This document shows, piece by piece, positions 25,502 to 35,140 of a stretch of DNA of 64,000 nucleotides. The position numbers and the translations under genes were made by a program. The stretch comes from Amarolinea aalborgensis (GTDB taxonomy: Bacteria; Chloroflexota; Anaerolineae; SSC4; Amarolineaceae), in contig NZ_UETR01000005.1 in assembly GCF_900491745.1 (NCBI RefSeq), positions 186,001-250,000 of the forward strand, written 5' to 3'. How positions within the stretch are numbered: position 1 is the stretch's first letter; every line of letters begins with the position of its first letter. The notes beneath the pieces are model-generated. The model had not been told where the DNA came from. It saw only the letters and a program-made list of their open reading frames with translations, and did no database searches.

Positions 25502-26820
25502 TGGCAGCTGCTGCGCGGCTCAGCGCCGCCGGTCCATCACTCATACGCCTGGGCGGGCTGCTGGTCGCTGTTCTCCTGCCGCTCTGGTTCAATCCCTGGG
25601 CGGCCGCGGCCTTTGAGCCAGCCAAAATCACCCTTTTCCTTCTGATCGTCCTGGCGATGGGCGGCGTGGCCTTGTTGATCCGCATGCGCCGGCCAGAGGC
25701 GCTGCTGGCGCCTCCCCCCTCACTGCGGCGCTGGCTCGTCGTCTACCTGGGCATGATCGGCGCGGCCACGCTGGCGTCGGTGGATCCAGGTCGCAGCCTG
25801 TGGGGCGCGCCCAGCAATTTGCACGGCGCGCTCGTCCTCGCGGCCGGCCCGCTCTTTGCCTTGCTGCTCCTGTCGTCCTGGCGCACAGTGGATGCGCGTG
25901 AGCGGCAGGTGACCGCGCTGATTGTGGGCAGCGCGCCCGTGACCCTCTATGGTTTGATCCAGGCGTTGGGCCTTGACCCACTGCCCTGGGCAACTGATGC
26001 AGTGTCACCCGTCTTGTCTACCCTGGGACGTTCCAACTTCCTGGGCGCGTATCTGGCCCTGGTCAGCCCCTTCATCCTGGCTCGCCTCTGGGAAGCGCCG
26101 TTGTCTGGCCTGACCGTGGGCGCGACGCGATGGCGCTATGGGATGCTGCTGGGATTCACGGTGATCTGCCTGCTCTTGACGCAGGCGCGTGGGGCCTGGA
26201 TCGGTTTTGTGGCCGCGGCAACCCTCTGCCTGGGACTGCTGGCCTATCGCTGGCGCAATCGGCGCCTGGCGCTGGCCGCATTGCTGGTCTGCGTGCTGGG
26301 CAGCGCCTGGTTCGTGACGATGAACCGGGTCAGCCTCGTCAAGGCGCCGCTGGCATCATCAGCCCCCACCGCGCCCACGTTCACGGACTTGCGTCGAGCC
26401 TCCACCGCGACGCGCCTCATCATTTGGCGCACAACCGCTGCCCTGGTTGGCCGGCGTTGGCTCCTGGGCTACGGGCCAGCCACGTTTACCCCCATTTTCA
26501 TGACAAACTACCCGTCAGAATTGACATCTTGGGCAGATTCGACTATTGTAACTGACCCACACAACATCCTGCTAGATCAAGCGATGACGGTCGGTCTGGC
26601 CGGATTGGTGGCGTTTGCGGCCAGCATAGCCACGTTCTACCGGCTAACCTGGCGCGCCGTGATGGCCGCCGCTGACCGCGCCGCGCAGTCGCGCGGCATC
26701 GCAGCCATCGCGGCCGTGACTGGATTTTTGATCCAGGCGCAGTTCAACCCGAATGTTATCGTAAACCTGGCTGTTTTTTGGATCGCTTTCATGTTGGGAG
26801 TTACTGAGGGACGCAAATGA
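25501..26820 (+). CDS. O-antigen ligase/polymerase-like membrane protein
   Basis: A 439-residue polytopic membrane protein with about ten to twelve helices. The Wzy_C/WaaL signature region is recognisable: QARGAWIGFVAAATL, a large outer loop (after about residue 270) with RLIIWRTTAALV, LLGYGPATF and DPHNILLDQAMTVGLAGLVAFA (pieces), containing the conserved Arg and the H-N pair. The family joins or polymerises lipid-linked glycans on the outer face of the membrane; in a bacterium without classic LPS it would act on another surface polysaccharide or glycoprotein. Start ATG 25501 overlaps the kinase stop by one base, and its stop overlaps the next kinase start (ATGA), so it is embedded in the kinase operon. 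Confidence 0.82.
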   Translation: MAAAARLSAAGPSLIRLGGLLVAVLLPLWFNPWAAAAFEPAKITLFLLIVLAMGGVALLIRMRRPEALLAPPPSLRRWLVVYLGMIGAATLASVDPGRSLWGAPSNLHGALVLAAGPLFALLLLSSWRTVDARERQVTALIVGSAPVTLYGLIQALGLDPLPWATDAVSPVLSTLGRSNFLGAYLALVSPFILARLWEAPLSGLTVGATRWRYGMLLGFTVICLLLTQARGAWIGFVAAATLCLGLLAYRWRNRRLALAALLVCVLGSAWFVTMNRVSLVKAPLASSAPTAPTFTDLRRASTATRLIIWRTTAALVGRRWLLGYGPATFTPIFMTNYPSELTSWADSTIVTDPHNILLDQAMTVGLAGLVAFAASIATFYRLTWRAVMAAADRAAQSRGIAAIAAVTGFLIQAQFNPNVIVNLAVFWIAFMLGVTEGRK

Positions 26821-29615
26821 GTTCATCCCTGGTGGGCCAACGGCTTGGCCGCTATGAGATTCGTCGTGAAATTGGCCGCGGCGGCATGGGCATGGTCTTC
26901 GAAGGCTTCGACACCCTGCTGCAGCGTGTCGTTGCCATCAAGGTGCTGCCGCCGCAGTTTGCCTTCGATGAGGACTTCGTGCGCCGCTTCCACCGCGAGG
27001 CCGTGGCGTCCGCGCAGCTGCACCACCCCAACGTGGTCACCATTCATGACGTGGGCGAGCACGCCGGTTTTCAGTACCTGGTGATGGAGTACCTCGAAGG
27101 CGAGACGCTCGATCAGTGGCTCAAAGACCACGGCACGATGCCGCTGGGCAAAGCGGCCGAGGTCTTGCGTCAGATCGCCAGCGCGCTCGATTTTGCGCAC
27201 AGCCGCGGCATGATTCATCGCGACATCAAGCCATCCAACATCATGCTGGCGGCCGACGGCCATGCGACGCTGATGGACTTTGGCCTGGTGCGCGCGGCCG
27301 AAGGCGCCATGCTCACCCGCACCGGCATGGTGGTTGGCACGCCCGAATACATGGCGCCTGAACAAGCCACCGGCGCCGAAGTGGACCGCCGCACCGACGT
27401 CTACGCCCTGGGGGTGGTTCTCTACCGCATGTTGAGCGGAAAGCTGCCCTTCACACGCTCAACGCCCTACGCCGTGACCTACGCGCACATTCATGAGCCG
27501 CCGCCGCCCCTACGCCAAACCCGCGCCGACTTACCGCCGCGGCTGGAAGCGATTCTAGTCAAGGCGCTGGCCAAGAATCCGGCCGATCGCTATCAACGCG
27601 CCGGCTACCTGGCCGACGATTTTGCGGCAGCCGTGGCGGACATGCCGCCCGACGCGCTTGCAACCGCCGCCGCCGCGGCCACAACCGTCCAATCGGCGGC
27701 GACTCTTCATCAGGCGCAGACGTTCATCGGCGAGGCGCACACCCGCCGCATGGAGAGCGAACCCGCGGCCGCGGCGCCTGTTCCACCAGCCGCGGCGCCC
27801 GCGACCGGCGCGCCGCCCCGCCGCAGCACGCGCCTGCCGATCTTCATCGGCGCGCTGGCCCTGCTGGCTGTGGTGATCGTTGGCGGCGTGCTGGCGACAG
27901 GCAACCGCGGCGCGGCCTCTGCGCCTACAGCAGCCCCTACGGCGCTGGCCCTGGCGTCGCCATCGCCCGCGCCGCTGGCAACGGCCACGACGGCGGAAAC
28001 CCCACCCACCGTCATAGCCAACGTCTCGCCGACCGGCACACTGGCGCCGACCGCCACATTGGCGCCAACGGCCACCCTGGCGCCATCGGATACGCCGACG
28101 GCCGAACCCAGCGCCACGTCAACGCCCACAAACACGCGCGGGCCGACCGCTACGCCGACGCCTTCGCCCCGCCCGGCAGTCACGGCGGCGCCGCTGCCTC
28201 CAGGCGTAGTGCTCGATTTTGAGCGCGACGTCGTCTGGCGTCGCGGCCAGCAGCCCTACGGCACGCTGACGCGTTCGGCTGAGCAGGTCAAAGAGGGCAA
28301 GTCGGCCGCCAGGTTGGCCTACGATTTTGCGGCTGTGACTGACAACTACGTGGTGTTCGAGGCGCGCCCTGCCTTGAGTCTGCCCGGCCGCCCCACGGGC
28401 CTGACGGCATGGGTCTATGGCGACGGCGCCGGCCATTTCCTGAATGTTTGGATCAAGGACAACGCCGGCGAGGTGCGTTCCTACACCTTCGGCCAGATCA
28501 AACACCAGGGCTGGCAGCAGCTGACAGCCTGGTTCGACGATCAGGCGCCCTGGCCCGTGGCGCATATCAGCGGCACAGACAATAAGAAGCTCGATTATCC
28601 AGCCTGGCTCTCTGCCATCGTGCTCGACGGCGTGCCCGATAACCAGGCCAGCCAAGGCGTCATCTACGTGGATGACATGCGCACGACCTCAGCGCCCATC
28701 CCCACAACGCCCGCGACGCCAGGCGCAGGCGCAACGCCCGTTCCGCCGGGCGCGACATCTACGCCAAGCGCAGGCGGCAGCGCAACCGGCCTCAGCGGCC
28801 GCCTTGCCTACACCACCTGGAATGGCGGTCACATGGACACGGTCGTCTACAACGTGAGCGCCGGCAGTCGTGGGCCAACGATTGCCAACATGCGCCAACC
28901 CGACTTCAACGTCAATGGTGAACTGGTTGGCAACGGGGACGGCGGCGGCGCGGATAACCTGGTGCGCACCGACCGCAACGGCGGCGGCAAACGCCTGATC
29001 AGCGAACACCCCGAAGATGCGCATCCACACTGGTCGCCGTCCGGCGTCAGCGTGATCTACGACTCCTCGGCGCAAGGCGACGGCCGCTACCGCCTCTATT
29101 TCCAAGAGGACGCTGGATTCCGCCATGAGGTGTCGCCTATCAAGATCGGCGCGCAAGAACTATTTGGTCGCTATCCCGTCATCCTGGGAAGCTGGCGCGT
29201 GGCCTTCAACGGTTGTAACAACTGGGATGGCGGTCGCACCTGCGGCATCATGACGATTGATACCAACGGCAACAATCCAGGCGTCGCCACTGATCAAGCC
29301 GGCGACATTCCCACCGATAATCTCGGCCCCCAGGTGTTGTTCATGTCGAATCGCGACGGCAACTGGGAAGTCTACAAGGTCGGCGGCGATGGCGGTGGGC
29401 TGCAGCGCCTCACCAACAATCCGGCCAACGATGGTCTGGCGACGGCGTCACCTGACGGCAACTACATTGCTTTCGTCTCCAACCGCGATGGCGGCTGGGC
29501 AGTCTTTGTAATGCGCACCGACGGCAGCGAACAGCGCAAGCTGTTTGACCTGAATGGCGGCTACGGCAGCGGCGATTGGGACTGGACCCAGGAACGCTTG
29601 AGTTGGGGGCCTTGA
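26817..29615 (+). CDS. Transmembrane Ser/Thr protein kinase 2, CBM-like plus TolB-like propeller ectodomain
   Basis: A 932-residue Hanks-type kinase. The kinase domain is at about 11-270 with HRDIKPSN (Asp136) and DFGLVRA; a Pro/Ala linker and one helix at about 340-360 (IFIGALALLAVVIVGGVLA) follow. The ectodomain has a Thr/Pro stalk, the same galactose-binding-like module as kinase 1 (about 461-620: WRRGQQPYG, VYGDGAGHFLNVWIKD, IVLDGVPDN), and then a TolB/WD40-like propeller (about 665-932: HPHWSPSGVSVIYDSS, QVLFMSNRDGNWEVYKV, DGNYIAFVSNRDGGWAVFVM). It has no second membrane helix. Translation is coupled to the ligase-like gene through ATGA; the next kinase starts 13 bp after its stop. Confidence 0.9.
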   Translation: MSSSLVGQRLGRYEIRREIGRGGMGMVFEGFDTLLQRVVAIKVLPPQFAFDEDFVRRFHREAVASAQLHHPNVVTIHDVGEHAGFQYLVMEYLEGETLDQWLKDHGTMPLGKAAEVLRQIASALDFAHSRGMIHRDIKPSNIMLAADGHATLMDFGLVRAAEGAMLTRTGMVVGTPEYMAPEQATGAEVDRRTDVYALGVVLYRMLSGKLPFTRSTPYAVTYAHIHEPPPPLRQTRADLPPRLEAILVKALAKNPADRYQRAGYLADDFAAAVADMPPDALATAAAAATTVQSAATLHQAQTFIGEAHTRRMESEPAAAAPVPPAAAPATGAPPRRSTRLPIFIGALALLAVVIVGGVLATGNRGAASAPTAAPTALALASPSPAPLATATTAETPPTVIANVSPTGTLAPTATLAPTATLAPSDTPTAEPSATSTPTNTRGPTATPTPSPRPAVTAAPLPPGVVLDFERDVVWRRGQQPYGTLTRSAEQVKEGKSAARLAYDFAAVTDNYVVFEARPALSLPGRPTGLTAWVYGDGAGHFLNVWIKDNAGEVRSYTFGQIKHQGWQQLTAWFDDQAPWPVAHISGTDNKKLDYPAWLSAIVLDGVPDNQASQGVIYVDDMRTTSAPIPTTPATPGAGATPVPPGATSTPSAGGSATGLSGRLAYTTWNGGHMDTVVYNVSAGSRGPTIANMRQPDFNVNGELVGNGDGGGADNLVRTDRNGGGKRLISEHPEDAHPHWSPSGVSVIYDSSAQGDGRYRLYFQEDAGFRHEVSPIKIGAQELFGRYPVILGSWRVAFNGCNNWDGGRTCGIMTIDTNGNNPGVATDQAGDIPTDNLGPQVLFMSNRDGNWEVYKVGGDGGGLQRLTNNPANDGLATASPDGNYIAFVSNRDGGWAVFVMRTDGSEQRKLFDLNGGYGSGDWDWTQERLSWGP

Positions 29616-29628
29616 GGAGGAGAGATAG

Positions 29629-31926
29629 ATGGCAGACCCATTGATTGGGAAAAAGATCGGCAAATATCAGATCCAGAGCGAACTGGGCCGCGGCGGCATG
29701 GGTGTGGTCTACCGCGCCTACGATCCTGACCTGCGGCGAACCGTGGCGATCAAGATATTGACGCAGCAGTTGGCGGCCGATGACGACTTTGTCAAACGCT
29801 TCCAGCAAGAAGCGATCATGTCTGCCAATTTGCACCACCCGCACATCATCACGATTTACGATGTCGGCGAGGTGGACGACCTGCATTTCCTGATCATGCA
29901 GTACCTGGAAGGCGCTACGCTGGAGCACTGGGTGCGCAAGAATGGCCCGATGCCGCTGGCGCAGGCTGCGGATGTGGTGCAGCAAATCGCACAGGCGCTC
30001 GATTACGCGCATGACCTGGGCATCGTGCACCGCGATATCAAACCCGCCAACATCATGCTCAGTCCCAGCGGGCAGGCGACTTTGATGGATTTTGGCCTGG
30101 TGCGGGCCGGGGCCGGCACGGGGCTGACGCGCACGGGCACGGTGATGGGAACGCCGGAGTACATGGCGCCCGAACAGGCGCAAGATGGCGACATTGACCG
30201 TCGCACCGACCTTTACTCGCTCGGCGTGGTGATCTACAAGCTATTGACGGGTCGCGTGCCATTTTCGCGCACCACCCCCGTGGCCACGATCTATGCCCAC
30301 GTCAATGAAGCCCCGCCGCCGATTTGCCAGGTCAAGGCCGACTTGCCGCAGCCCGTCGAGGCGGTGGTGAGCAAGGTGTTGTCCAAGAACCCGGCCGATC
30401 GTTATCAACGCGCGGGTGAATTGGCGCGCGATTTTGTCATCGCCAGCCAGGGCAAAATGCCGCCCGGATTGAGCGCGCAGGCCGCTGCGTCCTCGCCTGA
30501 AAAGACGATCGTGGCAGATGCGGTGGCGTCTCCGCCGCGCACATCAGCGCCGCCGCGCCAGCCAGCCGGCCGACCGGCCGCGCCAGCCAACCGGCCTTTC
30601 CCCATGCCGCTGGTCGCCGGGCTGGCCGCCGTGCTCGTCCTGGTGATTGCCGGCCTCGGCATCGCGCTCAGCGGTTCCGGTGGGCGCGCACAGCCCACGG
30701 CCACCACGGTGGCGCAAGGCAGTACGCCGCAAGCTGGCCTTACGGCTGCGGCGGCCACCACGGCTGCGCCGATCGTGCTGCCGGGCAGCGATACGCCCAC
30801 GCCGACGGCCACGTCTTTGCCCTCGCCGACGCCCACGCCTGCGCCGGAAGTGCGCGTCCTGGGCGCGGCGGTCAACGTACGCAGTGGACCGGACATGGCC
30901 TATCCGATCCTGGCGCGCCTGCAAAAAGGCGACAAGGTCGAGATCACCGGGCGCACGGAGAACGGGGCATGGTGGCAGTTCATGTACAACCGCACCCCGG
31001 CCTGGATCGCCTACTCGTCGGTGATTACCACCACCGGCCTTGTGGACACTGCGCCGGTCATCACCGAAACGCTCAAGCCCGAACTTGGTCCAGGCTCGGC
31101 GCGCATCAGCCCGGTGGATGGCATGATGCAGATGTACGTGCCGGCCGGGCCTTTCCTGCGCGGCTCCACCGGCACCGACCTCGTGGCGGATGATAACGAA
31201 AAGCCGCAGAGCGTCCTGACGCTGTCTGCATTTTGGGTGGATCGCACCGAAGTCACCAACGGCATGTTCAAGAAATTTGCGACCGCGACCAAGTTCCAGA
31301 CAACGGCTGAGAAAAACGGTCAATCACGCGTCTACGACATCGCCACGAAATGGAACCTGGTGAAAGGCGCCAACTGGCAGCACCCGTTTGGGCCAGACAG
31401 CACCATCGAGGGTCAGGACGACTACCCGGTGACGCATATCAGTTGGAATGACGCTGTGGCCTACTGCCGTTGGGCTGGCCGGCGCCTGCCAACCGAGGCC
31501 GAATGGGAAAAGGCTGCGCGTGGCACGGATGGTTTGCTGTACCCGTGGGGCAACGATCCGGTAGCCGGCGATCTGGCTAACTTCGCTGACGCCAACCTGG
31601 ACATCTATGGCGCGGACCGCGGCGTGGATGACGGCTTCGAGTTCACGGCGCCGGTCGGGCACTATCCAGCAGGCGCCAGCCCCTACGATGCGCTCGACAT
31701 GGCTGGCAATGTGCAGGAGTGGGTGTCTGATTGGTACGAGAAAGGCTACTATGCCAAGGCTCCAGAGGTTGACCCGCAAGGCCCGGCCACGGGCCAGGCG
31801 CGTGTGAGCCGCAGCGGTTCCTGGTGGACGACGGCCAAAGTCATACGCACGACCTTCCGCAGCGCGTATGGCCCAACCGATGTCTATGCCATCTTCGGCT
31901 TCCGCTGCGTTGAGCCGGTCAAGTGA
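29629..31926 (+). CDS. Transmembrane Ser/Thr protein kinase 3, SH3 plus FGE-like ectodomain
   Basis: A 765-residue Hanks-type kinase with a strong GAGGAGGAGA ribosome binding site. The kinase domain (about 11-270) has HRDIKPAN and DFGLVRA; one membrane helix is at about 327-348. The outside part contains a bacterial SH3 domain (about 407-468: AAVNVRSGPDMAYPIL, GDKVEITGR) and a formylglycine-generating-enzyme-like C-type-lectin fold (about 493-765: WVDRTEVTNGMF, THISWNDAVAYCRWAGRRLP, GNVQEWVSDWY, GFRCV). The SRSGSWWTT segment, where true FGEs have Cys-containing motifs, has no Cys, so a binding rather than catalytic role is likely. SH3 domains of this class often bind cell wall. Confidence 0.9.
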   Translation: MADPLIGKKIGKYQIQSELGRGGMGVVYRAYDPDLRRTVAIKILTQQLAADDDFVKRFQQEAIMSANLHHPHIITIYDVGEVDDLHFLIMQYLEGATLEHWVRKNGPMPLAQAADVVQQIAQALDYAHDLGIVHRDIKPANIMLSPSGQATLMDFGLVRAGAGTGLTRTGTVMGTPEYMAPEQAQDGDIDRRTDLYSLGVVIYKLLTGRVPFSRTTPVATIYAHVNEAPPPICQVKADLPQPVEAVVSKVLSKNPADRYQRAGELARDFVIASQGKMPPGLSAQAAASSPEKTIVADAVASPPRTSAPPRQPAGRPAAPANRPFPMPLVAGLAAVLVLVIAGLGIALSGSGGRAQPTATTVAQGSTPQAGLTAAAATTAAPIVLPGSDTPTPTATSLPSPTPTPAPEVRVLGAAVNVRSGPDMAYPILARLQKGDKVEITGRTENGAWWQFMYNRTPAWIAYSSVITTTGLVDTAPVITETLKPELGPGSARISPVDGMMQMYVPAGPFLRGSTGTDLVADDNEKPQSVLTLSAFWVDRTEVTNGMFKKFATATKFQTTAEKNGQSRVYDIATKWNLVKGANWQHPFGPDSTIEGQDDYPVTHISWNDAVAYCRWAGRRLPTEAEWEKAARGTDGLLYPWGNDPVAGDLANFADANLDIYGADRGVDDGFEFTAPVGHYPAGASPYDALDMAGNVQEWVSDWYEKGYYAKAPEVDPQGPATGQARVSRSGSWWTTAKVIRTTFRSAYGPTDVYAIFGFRCVEPVK

Positions 31927-31981
31927 ACATGACACGTCCACTGGGCAGACTCAACCCCATGGCGGCGGTGAGGATTGAGCG

Positions 31982-33328
31982 GTGAACCAACAACTCCCGC
32001 TCGCCAGCTTTTGGAGCCTGACGCCAGCGCACCGTGAAGCCATCTTGCTCGACGGCATCACGGAAACGCACGCCTGGCATTTTGCGCGCAACCGCGCCTA
32101 CCGGCAGACGGTCGCAGCCCGCGGCCTTGGGCCGTCGCTCTCTCCCAACGACCTGGCGCGCGTCCTGCGCCCCACCGCACAGACCTTCAAGTCCTACATT
32201 GATCTATTGGGCACACCTTTTCCCCACGATCGCCCTCTCGCATTCGTGGAGTGGCTGGGGGGACAGCTCTCCATCGAACTGCCCGCCGCGCGCTTCAGCC
32301 GCTTTCGCCCGCGCTATGGTTCGCTGGAGGCGCTCCTGCGCGCGGTCGAGCAGATCTTTGCCGACCTGGGGCTCGAAATCCTGACTTCGAGCGGAACGTC
32401 CGGCCGCGCCACGATCATGGTGCGCAACCAACAGTCCCTGGCGCGCACGACAGAAAGCTTCTACCTCTCCTTTCAGCGCTACTTCGGTATGCAGGCCGAT
32501 CATCGCGCCATCTTCATCATGCCGCGTCAAACTCGCATCGCGATGGCGCGCATGGCCCAATTCAGCGTGCAGGGCATTGGCCTGGCGCCAGAGCGAGTGC
32601 ATTTCACCATTCCGTTTGCTGCGCAGCCAGACCAGGTGCGCATTCGCGCCGGCCGCACATTCCGCAGCGGCTGGCGCGGCGCGGTCGAGCGCCGGTTGTG
32701 GCGCCCGTTCATGCACTGGATGGGCGACGCCGTGGTGACGCCCAGGGCGGTGCAGAATACGGTGCATCTGCTGCAGGCCGCGTCGGCCGCCGGGGAGAAG
32801 GTGCTGCTGTTCGCCGGCTGGACGCACTTGCATGCGGTTGCGCAGGAAATTCTGCGCCGCGGCCCGCCGCTGCGCCTGGCCGCCGGCAGCCTGGTCGGTT
32901 CTGGGGGCGGCATGAAAGAACGCTATCCCCACACGCCGGACGAAATCCGGACGACCGTCGCGCAGGCGATGATCTCAACCGACGGCGAGCCGGTCATGGT
33001 GCGCGACACGTATGGGATGGCCGAAGGTAACTGGGCCGCCATGCAGTGCCGGCAGGGGAACTATCATCTCCCACCCTGGATTCAGGCGTTCACCGTGGAC
33101 GCGAATGATACGCTGCAGGCGGACGCTGACAGCGTGGGGCTGCTGGCTTTCTTCGACCCTTTTGGCGGCGGCGAGCTCTTCCCGGCCTTCTTCAAGACCG
33201 CCGACCGTGTGCGCCTGCTGCGCGGCGACGCACCTTGCGCATGCGGTGAGCAGGGCGCTTATCTGGCTCAAGGCTCCATTCAGCGCGTGGACCTGCTTGA
33301 CGAAGCCGGCTGCGCCGCCCAACTGTAG
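31982..33328 (+). CDS. LuxE-like acyl-protein synthetase
   Basis: A 448-residue member of the ANL-like adenylating group resembling LuxE (fatty acid-component ligase of the bioluminescence fatty-acid reductase). The phosphate-binding motif LTSSGTSGRATIM lies near residue 140, and RDTYGMAEGN (near 345) is the adenylate-forming motif; the C-terminal part has CACGEQGAYL. By family it activates a fatty acid to acyl-AMP and hands the acyl group to the LuxC reductase. GTG 31982 is preceded by GGTGAGG. It follows kinase 3 by 55 bp and precedes the LuxC-like gene by 8 bp. Confidence 0.8.
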   Translation: MNQQLPLASFWSLTPAHREAILLDGITETHAWHFARNRAYRQTVAARGLGPSLSPNDLARVLRPTAQTFKSYIDLLGTPFPHDRPLAFVEWLGGQLSIELPAARFSRFRPRYGSLEALLRAVEQIFADLGLEILTSSGTSGRATIMVRNQQSLARTTESFYLSFQRYFGMQADHRAIFIMPRQTRIAMARMAQFSVQGIGLAPERVHFTIPFAAQPDQVRIRAGRTFRSGWRGAVERRLWRPFMHWMGDAVVTPRAVQNTVHLLQAASAAGEKVLLFAGWTHLHAVAQEILRRGPPLRLAAGSLVGSGGGMKERYPHTPDEIRTTVAQAMISTDGEPVMVRDTYGMAEGNWAAMQCRQGNYHLPPWIQAFTVDANDTLQADADSVGLLAFFDPFGGGELFPAFFKTADRVRLLRGDAPCACGEQGAYLAQGSIQRVDLLDEAGCAAQL

Positions 33329-33336
33329 GGGGTTCT

Positions 33337-35058
33337 ATGGACGGTTTTTGGCTGCCTGCCGCCCTCCGCCAGGAATTGACCAGCCCCAACGCGACATTTG
33401 AGACCCTCTCCTACCTGGCTGGTCAACCGGCCGCGGCTGATGACCCGCGCGCGGTGCACGCCCGCTATCTGACCCTGCAGCCTTCGCAGTGGCCGATCCT
33501 CCTGGCGGCCCTGCGGCGCCAGCGGCTGCGCGTGCCGCGCGGAGCCGCGTATTGGACGCGCTTGCAGGCGGCCTTGCACGTGGCTGGCGGTCGCCTGGCC
33601 GACCCGGCTGACCCCCTGCGGCGTGAGATTCTGGCCGGCCTTCCAGCCTACACCGGCTATTCGGAAGCCATGATTCGGATGACGCTGACCGCGCTGGATA
33701 TGATGGCGCTGGCGCAACTGCCCGCTGCGTATGCCAGTTTGCCGTCCTGGCACGCCGCTGAAGCCTGGCAACCCATGCCCGGTCTGCCAGGGCGGCTGCG
33801 GTTCTACCCGACGGCGACGCCTGGCTGGAACTTATCGCGGTTTATGCGCCGCCGCCAGGACAGCCCGCTCTTTGGAGAGATCACGGCGCCCGAACTGGTC
33901 GTTGGCTACGGCGCGGGCAATGTCCCCGGCACTGCGCTTCTGATCACGTTCCTGGCGCAGGCCACCACGCTGGCCGCAGGCGCGGCTCCGCCGGCTATCG
34001 TGATCAAAAACTCGCGCCAGGAACCGCTGTTTGGGCCTATGATTCTGCGTGCACTGGAGGCTGTGGATGCTGACCTGGTCGCCAATGTCGCGGTGTTGAT
34101 CTGGGACTACGAGGATGAGCGCACCCAGGCGCTGATTCTTGCCCAGGCCGACCTGGTCATCGCCGCGGCTGGCGATCAGACGATTGCCGAGATCAGCCGC
34201 GCGGCGCAGCACGCCGCGCCGACGCGGCCGCCGCGTCTGCACGCGCACGGGCACAAGGTCAGCTTTGCGGCGATCGGACGCGACGTCTTGACGCTGCAGG
34301 CCACGCTGCCGGGCGCGCCAGACAGCCTTCTCATGGATGTCGTCACGCGGCTGGCGGCCCTGGACTCTGTTTTTTGGGATCAGAATGGCTGCCTTTCTGC
34401 GCGTGTCCATTTCGTGGAAACGGGAGGAGATGATACGCTGACGCCCGCCGCGTATGCCGAGCGCCTGGCGGGCCAGTGCCGGGGCCTGGCCGCGTTTCTA
34501 CCGCGTGGGGCCTGGCCGCGTCAGCCGCTGCACGATCGTTTCGACCGCTACAAGGCGCTGGAAGCAGCGGGGCAGGTGCAGGTGTTTTCAAGCTACGATG
34601 ATGAATTTCTGGTCGTGGTTGACGCGCGCCCCTTACCGGTGGATCGGCGGCAGGCCGCCATACAGTGGGTGAACCAGGTCAATGACTGCCAGGGCCGCGT
34701 GATCATCGTGCGCCCGGTCGCCGACCTGATGGAGATTCCCGATCGCTACCTGGCTCTGCTGCCGTCCGCCAATTTGCAATCTCTAAGCGTCGCCGTTGGG
34801 CAAGTGGGAGCCGGGTTGACGCCCCGTTTCCTGCGCTTTGCTGACGCCTGCGGCCAACGCGGGGTCACGGCCATCCGCACCGTGGGGCGCGGGGCATTTC
34901 CGCAGTTAGCCTATTCCTGGGACGGGCTGCTTCCGCTCGACCTGATGCGCGTGCGGCCGCCCGGCCATTTCACCACCATCGAGTTCGACGCCCCGCTGAC
35001 CGAAATCGCCGCCACCTGGCAGCTCTTTCAACGCCTCGCTCAAAACCTCACTCCCTAA
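33337..35058 (+). CDS. LuxC-like acyl-CoA/acyl-protein reductase
   Basis: A 573-residue aldehyde-dehydrogenase-fold protein of the LuxC family. Recognisable parts: GYGAGNVPGTALLITFLAQATTLAAG (pieces, about 190-215), PAIVIKNSRQEPLFGPMILRAL, LVIAAAGDQTIAEISR, and the nucleophile segment WDQNGCLSARVHFVE with Cys352 in the position of the acyl-accepting Cys of LuxC. The known reaction is NADPH-dependent reduction of an activated fatty acid to a long-chain aldehyde, with LuxE as acyl donor. LuxA, LuxB and LuxD are absent from the window, so the aldehyde would serve another purpose. The gene ends at a short tandem repeat. A 573-residue length exceeds the about 480 of classic LuxC. Confidence 0.8.
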   Translation: MDGFWLPAALRQELTSPNATFETLSYLAGQPAAADDPRAVHARYLTLQPSQWPILLAALRRQRLRVPRGAAYWTRLQAALHVAGGRLADPADPLRREILAGLPAYTGYSEAMIRMTLTALDMMALAQLPAAYASLPSWHAAEAWQPMPGLPGRLRFYPTATPGWNLSRFMRRRQDSPLFGEITAPELVVGYGAGNVPGTALLITFLAQATTLAAGAAPPAIVIKNSRQEPLFGPMILRALEAVDADLVANVAVLIWDYEDERTQALILAQADLVIAAAGDQTIAEISRAAQHAAPTRPPRLHAHGHKVSFAAIGRDVLTLQATLPGAPDSLLMDVVTRLAALDSVFWDQNGCLSARVHFVETGGDDTLTPAAYAERLAGQCRGLAAFLPRGAWPRQPLHDRFDRYKALEAAGQVQVFSSYDDEFLVVVDARPLPVDRRQAAIQWVNQVNDCQGRVIIVRPVADLMEIPDRYLALLPSANLQSLSVAVGQVGAGLTPRFLRFADACGQRGVTAIRTVGRGAFPQLAYSWDGLLPLDLMRVRPPGHFTTIEFDAPLTEIAATWQLFQRLAQNLTP

Positions 35059-35140
35059 TCTCCGGTCTCCAATCTCCGGTCTCCAATCTCCGGTCTCTGG
35101 TCTCCGATCTCTGGTCTCCGATCTCTGGTCTCCGATCTCC
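35057..35140. repeat. Minisatellite, six 14-bp units (twelve 7-bp subunits)
   Basis: Six tandem 14-bp units, the first two identical (AATCTCCGGTCTCC) and the others differing by a few transitions. Each unit is two related heptamers of the pattern RTCTCYR, giving twelve from 35058 to 35141. It begins at the stop codon of the LuxC-like gene and fills the gap to the convergent subtilase gene. Confidence 0.9.

Noticed and set aside
29629..31926. A diversity-generating retroelement around kinase 3
   Set aside because: No reverse transcriptase, accessory gene or template repeat is in the window; only the FGE-like fold fits.
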